Program-made: the position numbers and the translations under genes | The notes under the pieces: model-generated | Seen by the model: the letters and a program-made list of their open reading frames with translations, nothing else | The model's database searches: none | What the model was told of the DNA's origin: nothing | DNA from: Novipirellula aureliae | GTDB lineage: Bacteria; Planctomycetota; Planctomycetia; Pirellulales; Pirellulaceae | Assembly (NCBI RefSeq): GCF_007860185.1 | Contig: NZ_SJPY01000009.1 | Coordinates: 150,316 to 214,315 of the forward strand | Length of the DNA: 64,000 nt | Reading direction: 5' to 3' | In this document: positions 54,401 to 63,078 of the stretch, piece by piece | How the letters are laid out: each line of letters starts with the position of its first letter | How positions within the stretch are numbered: position 1 is the stretch's first letter

Positions 54401-57400
54401 TGACAGTGTCACGCCCTCGGCAGCGATCAAACCATTGTTACGAATCACCGCTTCAAATTGAACGGTTTCGCCGGGGGCAACCGTTGGCACGTCGGTCGGC
54501 ACCTCAATTGTGACCACCGACATGGGGACACCGGTCTCGAACGTGGACTGCAATTGCACGTTGTAGGTGTCCTCCACTTCGGTCGGCTCGACATTCCACT
54601 GATAGCTGACCGCTTGGCGTGCAATAAAGACAGTGGCTTCGGCGAGTTGTCCTGCCACCATTGTGTAGGGTGCCACGTAAGTTTCGTGACCTTCGGCACG
54701 CACCTCGAGTAGATATTCCCCACTGGGTACATCCGCAAACTCAATGCTACCTGATGCGTCGGTTACGCCTTCAGCGACGACGATCGTATTGTCATAGGGA
54801 TCGCGTAGCAGCACCTCGGCTTCTGAAACCAACGGGGCGTCGGCGGCAAAGTACGTGTATTGATCCTCTACGAACACGCGAACGCCCCCGACGGAAGTTG
54901 AGACCGTCCTAAATTGGTAGGGCACATTCAGTTCAACGTTTGAACCCGAAATCGCTACCGCGCCCTCGTACAGACCGACCGGAACGCTGATCGGTGGAGT
55001 CAGTGCCAACGTGACGACAGTTCTGCCGCCGGACTGGATCGAGTTGACATGGGACACGCTTGACAGAGTGACCCAACTTGGTGCTCCCGGCAGCGTGACG
55101 TCCAGCGGACCTGACGTCGCACCACCGACGTTGGAAAGCTCAAAGCTAACCAATTTCTGCTGACCAGGGATGACGCCGTCCAGGAGCACGCCCGGGTTGG
55201 CGACCATCTGGGGCGTCAACGGCGCGACCTGAACCCGCAACGGAATTTCTTTCGTGACGCCTTCAGCCGAAGTGACGATCATTCGCAGGTTGCCCTGCAG
55301 CACCGACGCATCCGACGCCAGCAATGAGTAAGAAAGCCGGACTGTCCCGTTGCCGCTCAGCGTGTTCGCTTCAAGTGATGTCGTCAGCGCGACATTCGCT
55401 GGGGCATCGAGTACTTGGACGGCCAGTCCGGTAAGCGGCACACTACCCAAATTCTGAATCTCGACGTAGCCACCCAACGCATCGCCGGGAACAACACGAA
55501 GTGATAGTTCGGCTGGCGCAAGTCGCATGCCAACTAACTGGAAACTGTCTTGGGCGACATCTTCGACGACTGCCGGATGGGCAGCGGCAACGCTGTAGAT
55601 GCCCGCTTCATTGGCGAGCGGCGTGAACGTTCCAGTGAAATTGCCTGCCGCGTCCGTGGTGACCCGATACACTCGGCGGATTCCGATCTCCGAAACAATC
55701 CGTAACGTCACATCGACATTCGCCGCCGCGGCGCCCGAACCGGTCAGCGACGCCGTTCCACTGAATTGCACTTGAGTTCCAGCGATCGCGACATCCGTGT
55801 CTGTCGTCACAGTTGCCGTGTAGGTTGGCGTGACCGACATCGCGCTCGTCGAGGCCAATTCATTGTTCAACTCGTCGGCTTCGGAAACCACTTGCGTCGC
55901 ATCTGCGACGACAATCAAGTGGTAACCCAGAGGTAGATCCGGCAGCGCGACGGAGGTCGATCGGCTAGCCGTTGTCGAGGCCGGCAAGGTGTCCTGAACC
56001 GTCAACTCTGCGGCCAGCAAGTCACTACCGTCGAGAACAGTATCTCGCGAAAAGTAGACTCGTTCCAGCCAAGGTGCCGATGCGGCGACTCGACCGATGT
56101 TGCTGACTTCCCAACTGACGGAAATGGATTGGCCGATCACGCCGCTAGCAGGGAAACCGATATTACCAACGGATAGATCGGGCGCGTCGCGATCCAGAAT
56201 CGTTACCGTCAGGCTCGCAGTTGCCAGGCCGGATGCCGTCGCCGTCACGCCAACTTCTTTGGCCCCACTTACGACCCCGTCACTGCCAATGCTGATCGGC
56301 ACGATCAGCGTTGACTGGCCGACAGGTATCGTGACGCTTGCCGGCACGATCAACAACTGTGAATCGTCCGTTTGAAGTGCGACAGTCAGTTCCACCCCAA
56401 GATCGGTGTTGCGAGTGATTTGGATGCTGATCGATTCGTTGGGGCCTTCTCGAACGGTCAACTGATCTGCAGTCAATCTCAATGCGGGCGCATCGTCGTC
56501 GATGACCTCAACGCTGGCCGTCCCGACGCCAGTGGTGATTTGGCACACGCAGTCGGCGTAGACGCCATTGGCCTGGATCGTTGTCGATCGAGTTGCGTCG
56601 ACGACGGCGTTGTTCGTTGGAAGGACCGTGAACGTTACCGAACTTTCATCGGCGGGAATCACCACGGTTGCCAAGGCTGGTTGGGCCACCGATGGATCGA
56701 CACTCTGGAGTTGCACGGTCAGGGGTGAATCCACCACCACGTCGCGACTAACGGTATAGCTAAGTCCATCCGAATCCTCACGCATGCTGCTGCTGACGGG
56801 ACTGAGCGTCAGCAACGGTAAGTCCTCTTGGTCGGTCAACGTGAATGAGGCCGCGTCACTGATGAATCCGTTGCTCTGCGCCGTGACGCCTAACAACTGA
56901 TCTTGCTCGGATCGCGTGTCCTGCACCGTGCCGATCGTAAACGTGGCGGCCGCCTGACCAGGAGCAATTAGCACAAGCGGCAAACTCAACTGATCGTCTA
57001 ACGAGGAAACGAGTTCCACGGCCAGGGTCGAATTGGTGATCCAGTTTCGCTCGACTCGACCAGTAATCGAGCCACCTTCCTCGATCGTCGAGCTGTCCAG
57101 GAAGACCTGAAGTGTCGGCGTGTCGTCGTCGGTGACTTGGATCGCCGCTTCGCTTTGGACGAAGCCCACAGCCGTGGCGAGCAGTTCGAACGTTCGCGTA
57201 CCGTCGACAAGCTCGTTGTCAGATACTGCCACGGGAAAATTAACAAATTGCTGATTCGCAGGAATCGTCACCGTCGTGGGAAACGTGATATCGGAGGTTT
57301 CGCTGCCCATCAGTTGAATCGTCAGTTCACTGGTGTGCCCCGTATTCCGAGTGATGGTTCCAATCGTTGCCGTGGCGCCCGCGCTTTCTGAAATCACCGT

Positions 57401-60400
57401 CGGCGCAAAGCTCAGGCTGAGCGCGGGCTGCAATGCTTGCACGATGATCGACGCTGCTGCCTCCCCGAGATTCGAACCAACATCCGGTGATTCGAAGACC
57501 AGATCGTCAAAGTCGGCCGCAACCAGTATCCGATAATTACCAACTAGATCTGCGGGAAGGTTGCCGGTCCAAGTGCCGGAATAGGACTCGTTGGGTGCCA
57601 AATTAGCATCCCGCATGACAGCGGCCAGAAACACGTCGTCGACATCGCCGAAGACCGAGTTTGCTGATAGGACCACTCGATCGCTCCACTGACCGATGAA
57701 CTCCGCAGGAACACCGGTTCCGGTCGTTCCGTCACCCTGATTCGAAACCTCCCAGCTGATCGTGATCGGATCGCCTGCTGTCGCGTTCTCAGGCCCGCTC
57801 ACGTTCTCGAGAAAAAGATCTGCTGATGGAGTTCGATTGACGTTGACCTGTTGGTCACTCGATCGAACATTGTTCGATTCGAAAATAAACTCCGCAACGC
57901 TCGTGCCGGCATCGGTCTCGACAAAGAACCAGTAATCGCCGCTGATGCCGCGTGGAATCTGAACGTTGGCCTGGGCAGCGTAGGTCTGTTGAGGTAACAA
58001 GGCGCCGTTGTGGGCAACGATCGCCAATACTTGATCATCTTCATCACCGTACTGGTCATTAACCGACAAGACAATTTGATCGGCCCAGTCGCTTGTCGCT
58101 GTCGTAATCGCACCAAAGTTACCGACGGTCCACTGGAGTGAAATCGTTTCACCACTGGAGACCATCGAGGGTGCAGTGAACTCACTGACAACCAAATCGG
58201 AAAAATCAAGTTCCGCCGTCGGGCGGATCGCCACATCCAGTAAATACTGTCCCAAATGCCCTTCGCCACTGTTGGCCAGGACAACAGCATAGTAGCCCCC
58301 CGTTTCCGTAATATCGGCTCTTGCCACAGCATCGGACGGATTGGTCGCCACGCTAACGACGTTGTTTGCCGAATCACGGATTTCGACAACTGGCACGAGC
58401 GTGCTTGCCGAGGGCAAACGTGTATTTAGTAGGATCGTATCACCAGCCGTGACAACTCCCAAATTGAAATAGTCTTCATCGACGTTCCCCGAATCCCCAG
58501 CCATGACCGAGCCCGCAACAATGCCCAGTCGTCCCGCTCCGGAAACGGTCAGCGAGACCGGATTGGCGGTGGCGATCGTATCGTTGCTGTAGTTTCGATC
58601 TGACTCCAGGTCGATTCCACGGGCCAGGTCGACCCGCAATTGATAGTTCCCGATCTCTTGCGTTTGAGACCAGTAGTATTTCGAGACCCGAGCGTAGTAA
58701 GTTCCAGTCTCGGGCAACTCGTAGTCGCTTAGCAGCGACGCATTCCCCGGACCCCCGTTGCTATCGCTGCCAAGACTTTGGCCCGAAGCGTTGTAGAGGC
58801 GGACCTCAGGATCGGCCAGACTGCCGCTGGGCAAGTCGGCGGACAACGAGATTCGGTCGCCCGCTTGGCCGGCAAAACTCCACCAGTCAATATCGCTGTC
58901 ATTGGCGTAAATCGCCGGATCGATCGACCCGGCGCCACGGCCTACCCAGTAACCACTGCCGACCGGATCTTCGCTCAGTGGTAGCGGTGTGGCCGAGGCC
59001 TGATCATCGTTGCTGGTTCCTTCAAACGTGAATCCGGCAGGGATCACGATCTCGAAGGTCTGCGTGAACGCATCGCCCGCGGTGGTGTCGCCGTTACCAT
59101 CGAGCGGGTTGCCCGCGATGTCGCTGAGCGTCGCCGGAAGGGTCAGACGATAATTCCCCGGCCCCAGCGGCCCATCGAGAATCTCGAAATTCGCTTGGCG
59201 ACCGCCAATGAAGGGTACGACAAGCTGAACTTGTCGCAGCAGATCGTCGGTCGTATCGAGCAGTCCATCGGCACCGGCGTCGCGAAGTTCGAACGCGGCC
59301 GCGTTGACGCTTAACGGGTCCATGTCTTCGCTAAAGATCACCTGGAACTCGCTGGCTAGCTCATCACCGCTTTGGCCATCGCCCGGAAAACGGGTCACGT
59401 CCGTGACCGTCGGAGCGACAACATCCGAAACGGTGATGCCAAGCACGTACTGTGCCAAAGATCCTGGGCCGCCCGACGTGCGTCCTTGCGGATCAGTCCG
59501 TTCACTCAGGCTTTGCCGAGACGCGTTGTAAAAGTCTTGCCACAACCCCGTGCTTGTAATGAAATTGACATAGTCGTAGTTGGTACCGATGTTGGGTTCT
59601 CCGTCAGCCCAGTTGGTGTAACCCAATGGTGTGCCATCGGCCCACACGAATGTCCCTTCGGTCTCGGTGTCCGAAAGTCCAATGTAGAAGTCACTAAAAG
59701 TTCCGAACTGCTGTGCGATCCAAGCTTGTTCACCCTCATCGTTGATCGTTACCAAGTGACCGCCGACTTGCTGCGCGGCCGCCTCGGCGTTATCCCAGAT
59801 CTGAGCAGGAAGCATTTCATAGAAACGGCCATCACGCACCCAACCACTGGTCACTTCGGCGTAATAGTCATCCAATCCGGTAACAGTCCACTGCAGCGGT
59901 GAACCATCGGCAATCTTTTCGGCGACGACATCGCCGGCGCTGTTTCGAATCCGAAGTTGACCGGCTAGCGTACTGCCGCTGGGTAACGTCATCTCCAAAT
60001 CCACCACATTACCGGCACTCAGTCGTCCCAGTGAATAAACATCCTCGTCTCGATTGGTACCCTCCGCTGACATGATCGTCCCGGCAATCGCACCGGACAC
60101 TTCTCCCGCTCCGGAAACGGTAAGCGAGACCGGATTGGCGGTGGCGATCGTATCGTTGCTGTAGTTTCGATCTGACTCCAGGTCGATTCCACGAGCCAGG
60201 TCGACCCGCAATTGGTAGTTCCCGATCTCTTGCACTTGCGAGTAATAGTCTTTCCGGACCTGAACGTAGTAAGTTCCCGTCTCGGGTAACTCATAGTCAC
60301 TCAGTAACGCCGCATCCCCAGGCCCCCCGTTGCTATCAATGGCGAGACGTTGGCCCAAAGCGTTGTAGAGCGATACGTCGGGATCTGCCAAGCTGCCACT

Positions 60401-62284
60401 AGAGAGGTCGGCTGACAACGATACTCGGTCACCAACTTGCCCTTCAAAACTCCACCAATCGGCATCGTTGTAGCTCGCGTAAATCGCCGGATCGATCGAC
60501 CCGGCGCCACGGCCGACCCAGTAACCACTGCCGACCGGATCTTCGCTCAGTGGTAGCGGTGTGGCCGAGGCCTGATCATCGTTGCTGGTTCCTTCAAACG
60601 TGAATCCGGCAGGGATCACGATCTCGAAGGTCTGCGTGAACGCATCGCCCGCGGTGGTGTCGCCGTTACCATCGAGCGGGTTGCCCGCGATGTCGCTGAG
60701 CGTCGCTGGAAGGGTCAGACGATAATTCCCCGGCCCCAGCGGCCCATCGAGAATCTCGAAATTCGCTTGGCGACCGCCAATGAAGGGTACGACAAGCTGA
60801 ACTTGTCGCAGCAGATCGTCGGTCGTATCGAGCAGTCCATCGGCACCGGCGTCGCGAAGTTCGAACGCGGCCACGTTGACGCTTAACGGGTCCATGTCTT
60901 CGCTAAAGATCACCTGGAACTCGCTGGCTAGCTCATCACCGCTTTGGCCATCGCCCGGAAAACGGGTCACGTCCGTGACCGTCGGAGCGACAACATCCGA
61001 GACGGTGATGCCAAGCACGTACTGTGCCAAAGATCCTGGGCCGCCCGACGTGCGTCCTTGCGGATCAGTCCGTTCACTCAGGCTTTGCCGAGACGCGTTG
61101 TAAAAGTCTTGCCACAACCCCGTGCTTGTAATGAAATTGACGTAGTTGTAGTTGGTACCGTTGTTGGGTTCTCCGTCAGCCCAGTTGGTGTAACCCAATG
61201 GTGTGCCATCGGCCCACACGAATGTCCCTTCGGTCTCGGTGTCCGAAAGTCCAATGTAGAAGTCACTGAAAGTTCCGAACTGCTGTGCGATCCAAGCTTG
61301 TTCACCCTCATCGTTGATCGTTACCAAGTGACCGCCGACTTGCTGCGCGGCCGCCTCGGCGTTATCCCAACTCTGGGAGGGAAGCATTTCATAGAAACGG
61401 CCATCACGCACCCAACCGCTGGTCACTTCGGCGTAATAGTCATCCAAACCGGTAACAGTCCACTGCAACGGTGACCCATCGATGAGTTTCTCCGACATGA
61501 TGCTGCCGGCACTATTTCGGATCCGTAGTTGACCAGCAAGTGAACTGCCGCTAGGCAATGTCATCTGTAAATCGACCACATTACCGGCACTTAATCGTCC
61601 GAGCGAAAAGACATCCTCGTCCTGATTGCTTCCCTGAGCCGCCATGACCGTCCCGGCAATCGTTCCGGAGAATTGCCCAAGGGCCGTTCGCTCTCGAGTG
61701 ACTTGATTGGCAGTGGCAATCGTATCGTTGCTGTAGTTTCTATCGGATTCCAGCTCGATTCCACGCGCCACGTCCACTCGCAACTGGTAGTTACCGGTCT
61801 CTTGCGAAAAGTAGTTCTTGCCGACGCGAACGAGATAAGTACCGCTGGATAGGATTTCGACGTTACTAATGAAAGCGTTGCTGCCAGCACCGCTTTGGTC
61901 GTCACTGGCGAGCGTGCCGTCGGCACCATTCCGCAATTCGACATACGGATCAAGCGCACCACTGATCGTATCTACGCTAATATTGACCCGATCACCGGCA
62001 ATCGCGGAGAACGACCAGTAATCTGGATCCGACCAATTGGTCGACCCGGTAGCCGGACTGATCGTGCCTTCCGCGAAGGCGACTAGGCTGCCGCCGAGAG
62101 GTGGGTCCTGAGTCAATATGATTGCTGAAGCGTTGCCAATCGTATCATTCGGCTCAACCTCAAGCGAACCAACTAACAACAAACGAGCTTCGAGCGATTC
62201 GAGTCTTGGCTTGCGGTTTCGAATCGTTCGAGATCGAGGTCCGCGACGCGGCTGTTGTTTACGACGTTTTCGAAAGGATTTCAT
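48464..62284 (-). CDS. Giant secreted multidomain protein with subtilisin domain and dockerin
   Basis: 4606 residues. The N-terminal LEPR-XLL export signal (KPRLESLEARLLL, about 25-37) is followed by PPC domains and two C-type-lectin-like domains (GGHLVTINDEGEQAWIAQQF, repeated). Bacterial Ig-like segments (VIFSEDMDPLSVN), CARDB and Calx-beta domains (to about 2000), a poly-Gly stretch near 2760 and further Ig-like repeats (VTFSEKIDLG) come next. An SdrD-like B domain (GQKFEDRNGNGTKDVDETGL, about 3750) leads to an S8 subtilase: Asp in VAILDTGIDTNHDFFG (about 3886), His in LHGHGTHVASLIAG (about 3930), Ser in YSGTSMAAPQIAG (about 4115). PKD domains and a type I dockerin (DINGDGFIDFADFAGFG, DFNGDGTVDFLDFAEFG) end the protein. 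Catalytic triad intact. An adhesin-protease of the outer surface. Confidence 0.93.
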   Translation of the reverse strand: MKSFRKRRKQQPRRGPRSRTIRNRKPRLESLEARLLLVGSLEVEPNDTIGNASAIILTQDPPLGGSLVAFAEGTISPATGSTNWSDPDYWSFSAIAGDRVNISVDTISGALDPYVELRNGADGTLASDDQSGAGSNAFISNVEILSSGTYLVRVGKNYFSQETGNYQLRVDVARGIELESDRNYSNDTIATANQVTRERTALGQFSGTIAGTVMAAQGSNQDEDVFSLGRLSAGNVVDLQMTLPSGSSLAGQLRIRNSAGSIMSEKLIDGSPLQWTVTGLDDYYAEVTSGWVRDGRFYEMLPSQSWDNAEAAAQQVGGHLVTINDEGEQAWIAQQFGTFSDFYIGLSDTETEGTFVWADGTPLGYTNWADGEPNNGTNYNYVNFITSTGLWQDFYNASRQSLSERTDPQGRTSGGPGSLAQYVLGITVSDVVAPTVTDVTRFPGDGQSGDELASEFQVIFSEDMDPLSVNVAAFELRDAGADGLLDTTDDLLRQVQLVVPFIGGRQANFEILDGPLGPGNYRLTLPATLSDIAGNPLDGNGDTTAGDAFTQTFEIVIPAGFTFEGTSNDDQASATPLPLSEDPVGSGYWVGRGAGSIDPAIYASYNDADWWSFEGQVGDRVSLSADLSSGSLADPDVSLYNALGQRLAIDSNGGPGDAALLSDYELPETGTYYVQVRKDYYSQVQEIGNYQLRVDLARGIDLESDRNYSNDTIATANPVSLTVSGAGEVSGAIAGTIMSAEGTNRDEDVYSLGRLSAGNVVDLEMTLPSGSTLAGQLRIRNSAGDVVAEKIADGSPLQWTVTGLDDYYAEVTSGWVRDGRFYEMLPAQIWDNAEAAAQQVGGHLVTINDEGEQAWIAQQFGTFSDFYIGLSDTETEGTFVWADGTPLGYTNWADGEPNIGTNYDYVNFITSTGLWQDFYNASRQSLSERTDPQGRTSGGPGSLAQYVLGITVSDVVAPTVTDVTRFPGDGQSGDELASEFQVIFSEDMDPLSVNAAAFELRDAGADGLLDTTDDLLRQVQLVVPFIGGRQANFEILDGPLGPGNYRLTLPATLSDIAGNPLDGNGDTTAGDAFTQTFEIVIPAGFTFEGTSNDDQASATPLPLSEDPVGSGYWVGRGAGSIDPAIYANDSDIDWWSFAGQAGDRISLSADLPSGSLADPEVRLYNASGQSLGSDSNGGPGNASLLSDYELPETGTYYARVSKYYWSQTQEIGNYQLRVDLARGIDLESDRNYSNDTIATANPVSLTVSGAGRLGIVAGSVMAGDSGNVDEDYFNLGVVTAGDTILLNTRLPSASTLVPVVEIRDSANNVVSVATNPSDAVARADITETGGYYAVVLANSGEGHLGQYLLDVAIRPTAELDFSDLVVSEFTAPSMVSSGETISLQWTVGNFGAITTATSDWADQIVLSVNDQYGDEDDQVLAIVAHNGALLPQQTYAAQANVQIPRGISGDYWFFVETDAGTSVAEFIFESNNVRSSDQQVNVNRTPSADLFLENVSGPENATAGDPITISWEVSNQGDGTTGTGVPAEFIGQWSDRVVLSANSVFGDVDDVFLAAVMRDANLAPNESYSGTWTGNLPADLVGNYRILVAADFDDLVFESPDVGSNLGEAAASIIVQALQPALSLSFAPTVISESAGATATIGTITRNTGHTSELTIQLMGSETSDITFPTTVTIPANQQFVNFPVAVSDNELVDGTRTFELLATAVGFVQSEAAIQVTDDDTPTLQVFLDSSTIEEGGSITGRVERNWITNSTLAVELVSSLDDQLSLPLVLIAPGQAAATFTIGTVQDTRSEQDQLLGVTAQSNGFISDAASFTLTDQEDLPLLTLSPVSSSMREDSDGLSYTVSRDVVVDSPLTVQLQSVDPSVAQPALATVVIPADESSVTFTVLPTNNAVVDATRSTTIQANGVYADCVCQITTGVGTASVEVIDDDAPALRLTADQLTVREGPNESISIQITRNTDLGVELTVALQTDDSQLLIVPASVTIPVGQSTLIVPISIGSDGVVSGAKEVGVTATASGLATASLTVTILDRDAPDLSVGNIGFPASGVIGQSISVSWEVSNIGRVAASAPWLERVYFSRDTVLDGSDLLAAELTVQDTLPASTTASRSTSVALPDLPLGYHLIVVADATQVVSEADELNNELASTSAMSVTPTYTATVTTDTDVAIAGTQVQFSGTASLTGSGAAAANVDVTLRIVSEIGIRRVYRVTTDAAGNFTGTFTPLANEAGIYSVAAAHPAVVEDVAQDSFQLVGMRLAPAELSLRVVPGDALGGYVEIQNLGSVPLTGLAVQVLDAPANVALTTSLEANTLSGNGTVRLSYSLLASDASVLQGNLRMIVTSAEGVTKEIPLRVQVAPLTPQMVANPGVLLDGVIPGQQKLVSFELSNVGGATSGPLDVTLPGAPSWVTLSSVSHVNSIQSGGRTVVTLALTPPISVPVGLYEGAVAISGSNVELNVPYQFRTVSTSVGGVRVFVEDQYTYFAADAPLVSEAEVLLRDPYDNTIVVAEGVTDASGSIEFADVPSGEYLLEVRAEGHETYVAPYTMVAGQLAEATVFIARQAVSYQWNVEPTEVEDTYNVQLQSTFETGVPMSVVTIEVPTDVPTVAPGETVQFEAVIRNNGLIAAEGVTLSVTAPDGYVFTPLATDFGTLPAMSEIRVPILVRLSADSIGGLNHDVGGQSSIIEDIKKDCLPSANFEVASYTICGGFPVGAIASAAMFGRDLFNFVTGGRSTIVSCLAKLITGAGSGGGGGGGGGGGGGRGGGATPARGGGNLCSDLGLESASDQGLTISADNAVCAQVRIQIDQTVVTTRDAFTGGLTITNELPSAVQGVDLDIEFRDLDGNLVNDRFVVLGPELNGLTAVDGSGTVAPNSSGSASFTFIPTREAASEAPTTYLVSGVLRYTDPATNTELVLPLFGPSITVLPDPLLQLRYFQQRDVLGDDPLTDEVEPSEPFTLGLLATNLGKGAAEAFTVTTAQPKIIENEKGLLVDFKIIGTQVGGQPTSPTLTANLGDIDPGTTQLATWSLTSSLLGRFIEYSATFEHADELGGEHTSIIDTVSIHELIHLVQSDRPGDDSLNDFLVNEDPDPENLPDTLYFSDGTLAPVNVATNVLADGSVTAADRTVLLGASQNTGWSYLHLPDPGPDWKVARVTRSDGKELLVGTNVWQTSKVYDSTLSQYVPDPKLHLLDFDGTGQYSVEYVLDDSIPPMVVSIGSIDPDPRDAPVDSIDVTFSEKIDLGTLGWQDFVLTRNQGVNLIDETTILSIIERADAESTYRVSGLTSLTGDPGVYEFKLIGANVKDFGENSATGEASVVWSNGSAPPFVKSLGPVSPFRNTALDEIEVEFSKPLQAGSFDISDFALRRDGVNVAVAGINVQQLSGNRYRISGLAALTEPDGDYLFSVDGSGVVDLNAKPGLRIANVAWEMDTIAPEITLLETPTPNPRNIVVRSLDVIFSEPIDVNTFTRDNLRLTRDGLSLAMDDRVTIVSSGDSAYRLSGFNWFVGQSGVYTLSVDAAGVVDLAGNVATGMTDSTWIMDASRPASPTNVAFSPDAGISASDGLTNTRSVTVTGELAEPNLKVRIYDTTSDTDLGYADVDGFTFNAAVRMRGGGTQQLSVYVVDEAGNTSDHTTVDLFIDESSPAVRTISEVAPNPRDLPVDSLDVTFSEPIDASTFNIQDLHLALNGGANLIAPTVSVIPLSDTSFRISGLDGLTEQGGDYTFAVRQDGVADLAGNLGTGLATRQWVNLLGTRGTITGQKFEDRNGNGTKDVDETGLPGWTIFLDENGNELLDLGERRTVTDEQGNYSFVDLPAGDYVVGEVMQLGWQQTSPGSSAGQSQADASIQVSISGNRVLTEDGLNEISNEPWQDLIGLDRFQSDQRFAGIDGQGYAVAILDTGIDTNHDFFGEDSDGDGQADSIVYQYDFVDDDELALDLHGHGTHVASLIAGRGPTFRGVASSVNLVVLRVLDADGNGSMRSVERALQWVAENAAAYNIAAVNMSFGDRGNHDRSQSLYRIGDELSILTALGVAVVSAAGNQYYDAQGKAGVAYPAADPNSIGVGAVWDLEAAGPHIWSGGSVDFTSAPDRLISFSQRDVNQSEIFASGGRITAAGLGGTTATYSGTSMAAPQIAGTIALIQQIAENELGRRLSLKEIRHLLSSTGGSIVDGDDENDNVPNTHQQYVRLDMLAAAEAIASYPEFLESPDANGSPSIDGDSVPIFAAGTVAVTIVAGDSKTVDFGNQNLPPVLQPPLGLTGNEGQILEFPLGSFLDAGDGNGPWTVSINWGDFSSSEVFVVQQDGALPNRQHRYVDNGSYSLSVQITDAFGNSGVASSLTQIANVAPELLELDGVAPRSPLEAVGPNETFTLNGLFREQGDIDIVTVEIDWGDGTTTVAQLGDTSDSMGQLSRPHGYQVLGQYEIKVRLHDEDGGVSNQLTTTIDVVDLIPPQVQDVIIDDGSSQRSMARSITVLFDSPIVLEEGAFDLRDSQNESILMETDFVPGQATNRVVLTFPGQIGGSLADGNYKLRILSSHIQDAAGNLLESEPTGDDRVDEFFRFYGDINGDGFIDFADFAGFGASFGTDDKTYDFNGDGTVDFLDFAEFGRRFGTSLF
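58540..61760. repeat. 1572-bp tandem duplication inside the giant gene
   Basis: Two near-identical copies offset by 1572 bases (524 codons), e.g. 59304-59531 against 60876-61103, plus the start of a third, more diverged unit from about 61690. Each copy holds a PPC domain, a C-type-lectin-like domain and an Ig-like segment. Differences are few and mostly synonymous or conservative, indicating recent duplication or gene conversion. Confidence 0.92.
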
Positions 62285-62547
62285 TGAAACGTGCCTGGTG
62301 GAGAGGTGGACGTACGGACACAGGTGACAAATTGCCGCAAAAGGACTCCGACAACCCCCGATAGAGTTTCATGCGTGAAACTGGCTGCCATCGTCCGTAT
62401 AAATTCTCGATATTTTGATAGTTGGGGGCTCTACCTTGCAAACACGGCAGCACCCCCGTCTGCCTTTTTAGGCGCACGTCTCCGGTCGAATCGGAAAAGA
62501 AAACTTGAAAAACTTGAAAACCGCCAGGCCACGGCAGAACGCAGTCC

Positions 62548-62820
62548 CTGACGGCATCAGTGAACGATGTCTATCTGCGGTTGGTTTGGGTTGGCCGACT
62601 GCAACGTTTTCACATTCGCGGGCATTTCTTCGCAGCCACCGCTGAAGTGAAGCGACGAATACGGGTCGACGCCGCTCGCCGTCGCGATTGCCAATACGTG
62701 GCGGCTACTTCCAACGTTTCAACCTACTCGAAATACCTCAGTTGGTTGACGAGTCAAGGCAGACGACCGACCTGCTTCTCGATTTGGAAAGCGTCCGCCC
62801 ATTGGCTCGGTTCAGTTTTT
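62548..62820 (+). pseudogene. ECF sigma factor relic, frameshifted
   Basis: One frame reads NDVYLRLVWVGRLQRFHIRG then HFFAATAEVKRRIRVDAARR, matching region 2 of the ECF sigma factor at 43550 (EAYLRLVSGGRLQPFDSRGH). After about 62690 the match continues in another frame: GGYFQRFNLLEIPQLVDESR then QTTDLLLDLESVRPLARF, against GGQFRRVELGELADESIQMT. The N-terminal part and region 4 are missing, so this is a decayed copy, not a gene. Flanks 62285-62547 and 62821-63078 hold no gene apart from a family 2 repeat. Confidence 0.8.
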
Positions 62821-62936
62821 GATCCCCAGGCCGAAGACGCTTTCCGCTCGGATAGCCGAGAGGCAATTGACGCGAGACAATCTTAGTGCTTTGTCAGGGA
62901 TAGAATTTGAGTTGGCAGTAGATCCCCCATGCAGAA

Positions 62937-62959
62937 GGATCTTTAACAAGATCCACTAC
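62937..62959. repeat. REP family 2 single copy
   Basis: GGATCTTTAACAAGATCC followed by ACTAC, the inverted form of the 44122 family, next to the sigma relic. Confidence 0.85.
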
Positions 62960-63078
62960 CCTAAAAGCTAAGGTCGAAAAAGCACTCGTTGAGGCGATAA
63001 CGGATGCAGGTCCGTTGTCGATGCCGGGTCTACGTCGTTTATAAAGAAAACGACTTGACCCAGCCTACCTTCGCAACG

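Noticed and set aside
59372-61474. Two identical 176-residue plus-strand frames
   Set aside because: Antisense shadows of the duplicated lectin-PPC unit; identity comes from the 1572-bp duplication.
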